From NCBI GenBank assembly GCA_023380675.1, contig JAMCRS010000076.1, positions 2,659 to 8,234 of the forward strand: DNA of 5,576 bases, written 5' to 3'. The translations under genes were made by a program, and so were the position numbers. Source of the stretch: Chloroflexota bacterium (GTDB taxonomy: Bacteria; Chloroflexota; Anaerolineae; UBA4142). A model generated the notes under the pieces. It made no database searches. It was not told where the DNA came from and saw nothing but the letters and a program-made list of their open reading frames with translations. Below are positions 3,321-5,576 of the stretch, piece by piece. Numbering within the stretch: position 1 is the stretch's first letter; every line of letters begins with the position of its first letter.

Positions 3321-5576
3321 GCTTCCTCCACCGGCACGTGCGCGATCAACTGCGACCCTTGCCCGGGCTTGGAATTCACCTCCAGCCACCCGCCAACCAT
3401 CTTGAGCCTTTCCTGCATTCCGATCAATCCCATCCTTTTTGGATCGGCCGGGGTGCCCAGCGCCGCGGCCGGATCAAAACCCAGGCCGTTGTCTTCGATC
3501 GACAGGCGAACGTGTTCGGCATCCCGCTCGAGGCGAACGCGCATCTCGCTGGCGTGACCGTGCCTCACCGCATTCGTCAGCGCCTCCTGGAGGATCCGAT
3601 AGAGGGGGATGGCGGCCGGGCCGGTCATCGGCGGCGCCTTGACGCCGACGTAACTGATCCGGATCTGGGTCCGCCGCGCGAACTCACCGCACAATCCCTC
3701 CAGCGTCGCGTCCAGGCCGGCCGCCTCAAGCGCCGGCGGGCGCAGGTCGTGGGCTAGCCGCCGGACCTCCTCGATCGTCCGGTCCGTGAGCGTTACCGCC
3801 TCTTCCAGTCGACGTCGGTGGCCGTCCCCGGCCGGCGGCGGTTCGTCCGGCGGTAGTTCGTCCAACGTCATCTGCAATCCCAGCTTGAGCGCCGTCAGTG
3901 CCTGGCCGGCCTCGTCATGCAGTTCGCGCGAGACCCGGCGCCGCTCCTCCTCTTGCGCGGTGACGATGCTTTGGGCGAGCAAGCGCAGTTGTGCGTTCGC
4001 CGACCGCAGCTCCGCGGTCCGCGCCGCGACCACCGTTTCCAGCTCTTCCTTGCTCGCTCGCAGCGCCTCCTCCATCCGTCGGCGGTCCGTAATGTCCATG
4101 AACACGACCGCGAACTGGCGCGGCGCCGGGCTGTAGGCGAACACGGCATAGTGACGATTGAGCGACGCAGAATAGCTCTCAAAGCGAACCGGCTCACCGG
4201 TCAACGCCACCTTGCCGTACGCCTCGATCCAAAAGGGATCGTCGTTCGGAAGAACTTGATGGCCGGTCCGGCCGATCACTTGGTCACGCAAGAGCCCGGT
4301 CTGCTTTTCGAACGCGGAATTCATTTCCAGGAACCGATAGTCGCACGGCGCCCCGCTCTCGTCGCAAATGATCTCGTGCAGCGCAAAACCCTCGGTCATC
4401 GCGTTGAATAGCGAGCGGTAGCGCGCTTCGCTCAGGCTTAGCGCCTCCTCTGCCTTCGCGTGCGCTTGGCGTATTCGGATCGCGACGATCCCGAACGCGA
4501 GATCGTCTGCCAGCTCGGACAGCAGACGGACCTCGTCCTCCGAAAAGGGGTCCGGTTCCCTGGAGTAGATGGTAATGGCGCCGAAAACCTTGGCGCCCGA
4601 GATTAGCGGTAAGACGACGGAGGACGCGTATCCGCGCTTGAGCGCCTCGGAACGCCAGGGCACGAATTTGGGGTCCGTGAGCATGTGTCGGCACATGGCC
4701 GGTTTCCCGGTCCGAACCGCCGTGCCGGTCGGCCCGCGACCGCGCTCCGTATCCGCCCAGGTGATCTTCAACGTTTCCAGATAACCTACCTCAAATCCGG
4801 CGTAGGCGACGGGCCGCACGGTCTTGGCCTCGTCCTCTTCCGCATAACCGATCCACACCATCGCATGCCCGCAATCCTCGACGATGATCTTGCATACTTG
4901 GTGCAGGTATTCGGATTCGTCCACGGCGCGCATCATCGACTGATTGCTGTTGCTCAACGCCCTGAGCGTTCGGTTGAGCCGGTGGAGCTCTGCCTCGTTT
5001 TTCTTGAGCGCGGTGATGTCGTCGTCGACCACGATCGCGGCTGCCGGGCGGCCGTGCGCATCAACGTGCAGCACCTGTCGGCTGTTGACGATGATCTCAC
5101 AACCGTCTCGCCGCACTTGACCAAGCTCCCCCTCCCAGTGGCCGTCGCGGAGCAGCGCCGCTCGTGCTTCCTCGCGCGATTTTGGAAAGACAGTCCGGAG
5201 CAGCTCGTGTGATTTCTGACCCAGCGCTTCTGCACGCGAATATCCGTAGAGCCTCTCCATTCCGCTGGTCCAAACGATGACCCGGTCGTCGAGATCACGC
5301 GCCCGAACGGGCGCGTGTTCCAGCAATTGCGCTTGTTGGCGCAGCCGTTCCTCGCGTTCGCGCAGCGCGTCTTCGGCTTGCCGGCGCTCGGTTATGTCCC
5401 GGCCATAGATCCGCAAGCGGCCGGTGAGCGCAACGGGATAGATCGCTTGCTCAAACCAGCGCCCGTCGATCTCCAGTTCCCGCACCATGGAGGGGGTCTT
5501 GCCGTCGCGAAATACCCGGGCGATTGAGCTCCAGTCGGCGAGCCAGGCGTGCACCGCGCCTTTGGCCGTCAGCTCC
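3317..5576 (-). CDS. Multi-sensor histidine kinase, PAS-PAS-GAF-PAS-HisKA_3-HATPase (N-terminus outside window)
   Basis: The 3' part (about 752 codons) of a NarX/DegS-class (HPK7) sensor kinase that pairs with the adjacent regulator. Counting from the codon at 5554: tail of a PAS domain (1-60, ending in GRDITERR), a second PAS (about 68-185, WTSGMERLYGYS to DDITALKK), a GAF domain (about 205-360), a third PAS (about 375-492, ending in MDITDRRR), a charged coiled coil (about 492-537), and a dimerisation/phosphotransfer domain with RELHDE (His546). The ATPase domain has N-box EALTN (Asn661), DNGLGF (688-693) and GLIGM (709-713). All key kinase residues are present. No membrane segment is visible, so this part is cytoplasmic; ligands such as haem or flavin cannot be told. 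The frame stays open past the GTG at 5554 to the edge, and the first visible PAS is incomplete, so the true start lies upstream. Its TGA overlaps the regulator's ATG. Confidence 0.96.
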   Translation of the reverse strand, partial: ELTAKGAVHAWLADWSSIARVFRDGKTPSMVRELEIDGRWFEQAIYPVALTGRLRIYGRDITERRQAEDALREREERLRQQAQLLEHAPVRARDLDDRVIVWTSGMERLYGYSRAEALGQKSHELLRTVFPKSREEARAALLRDGHWEGELGQVRRDGCEIIVNSRQVLHVDAHGRPAAAIVVDDDITALKKNEAELHRLNRTLRALSNSNQSMMRAVDESEYLHQVCKIIVEDCGHAMVWIGYAEEDEAKTVRPVAYAGFEVGYLETLKITWADTERGRGPTGTAVRTGKPAMCRHMLTDPKFVPWRSEALKRGYASSVVLPLISGAKVFGAITIYSREPDPFSEDEVRLLSELADDLAFGIVAIRIRQAHAKAEEALSLSEARYRSLFNAMTEGFALHEIICDESGAPCDYRFLEMNSAFEKQTGLLRDQVIGRTGHQVLPNDDPFWIEAYGKVALTGEPVRFESYSASLNRHYAVFAYSPAPRQFAVVFMDITDRRRMEEALRASKEELETVVAARTAELRSANAQLRLLAQSIVTAQEEERRRVSRELHDEAGQALTALKLGLQMTLDELPPDEPPPAGDGHRRRLEEAVTLTDRTIEEVRRLAHDLRPPALEAAGLDATLEGLCGEFARRTQIRISYVGVKAPPMTGPAAIPLYRILQEALTNAVRHGHASEMRVRLERDAEHVRLSIEDNGLGFDPAAALGTPADPKRMGLIGMQERLKMVGGWLEVNSKPGQGSQLIAHVPVEEA
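3324..3329 (-). promoter_or_regulatory. Ribosome binding site of the NarL-type regulator
   Basis: GGAGGA on the - strand ends 3 nt before ATG 3320. It lies inside the last codons of the kinase gene, so the regulator is probably translated by coupling to the kinase, keeping their ratio fixed. It decides the start in favour of 3320 over 3389. Confidence 0.85.

Overview
The window looks like chromosomal DNA from a GC-rich (roughly 60% GC) bacterium, probably Gram-negative. The evidence is the codon bias, the strong Shine-Dalgarno sites, and a long multi-sensor histidine kinase of the kind common in Nitrospirota, Proteobacteria and related environmental lineages. The sequence alone does not allow a firmer placement.

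Layout. (1) 1-456: no convincing gene. It contains a perfect 99-bp direct repeat (1-99 and 274-372) with a GC-rich hairpin between the copies. (2) 457-1503, + strand: one protein joining an N-terminal zinc ribbon to an Est30-like alpha/beta-hydrolase with a complete Ser-Asp-His triad. A short, well-placed but unproven ORF (1496-1546) overlaps its stop. (3) 1547-2010: no intact gene. A stretch near 1654-1822 translates to something resembling the C-terminal tail of a PaaK/CapK-type adenylate-forming ligase, possibly a remnant. (4) 2011-5576, - strand, converging on the hydrolase: a sensor kinase (cut by the right edge) and a NarL/FixJ response regulator overlap by 4 bp and end at an intrinsic terminator. 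Beyond it is a separately terminated gene for a stand-alone receiver domain, with a palindromic candidate operator and weak promoter in front.

How it fits together. The PAS-PAS-GAF-PAS-HisKA_3-HATPase kinase would phosphorylate Asp54 of the adjacent NarL-type regulator, which binds DNA through its C-terminal helix-turn-helix. The receiver-only protein has an intact phospho-acceptor Asp, Thr and Lys but no output domain, so it may be a phosphate sink, a relay element or a protein-interaction switch in the same circuit. The signal and target genes cannot be read from this window. I see no CRISPR array, tRNA, rRNA or intact mobile element. No clearly new system is demonstrated. The most unusual items are the zinc-ribbon/esterase fusion, the perfect repeat pair upstream of it, and the orphan receiver with its palindromic upstream site.
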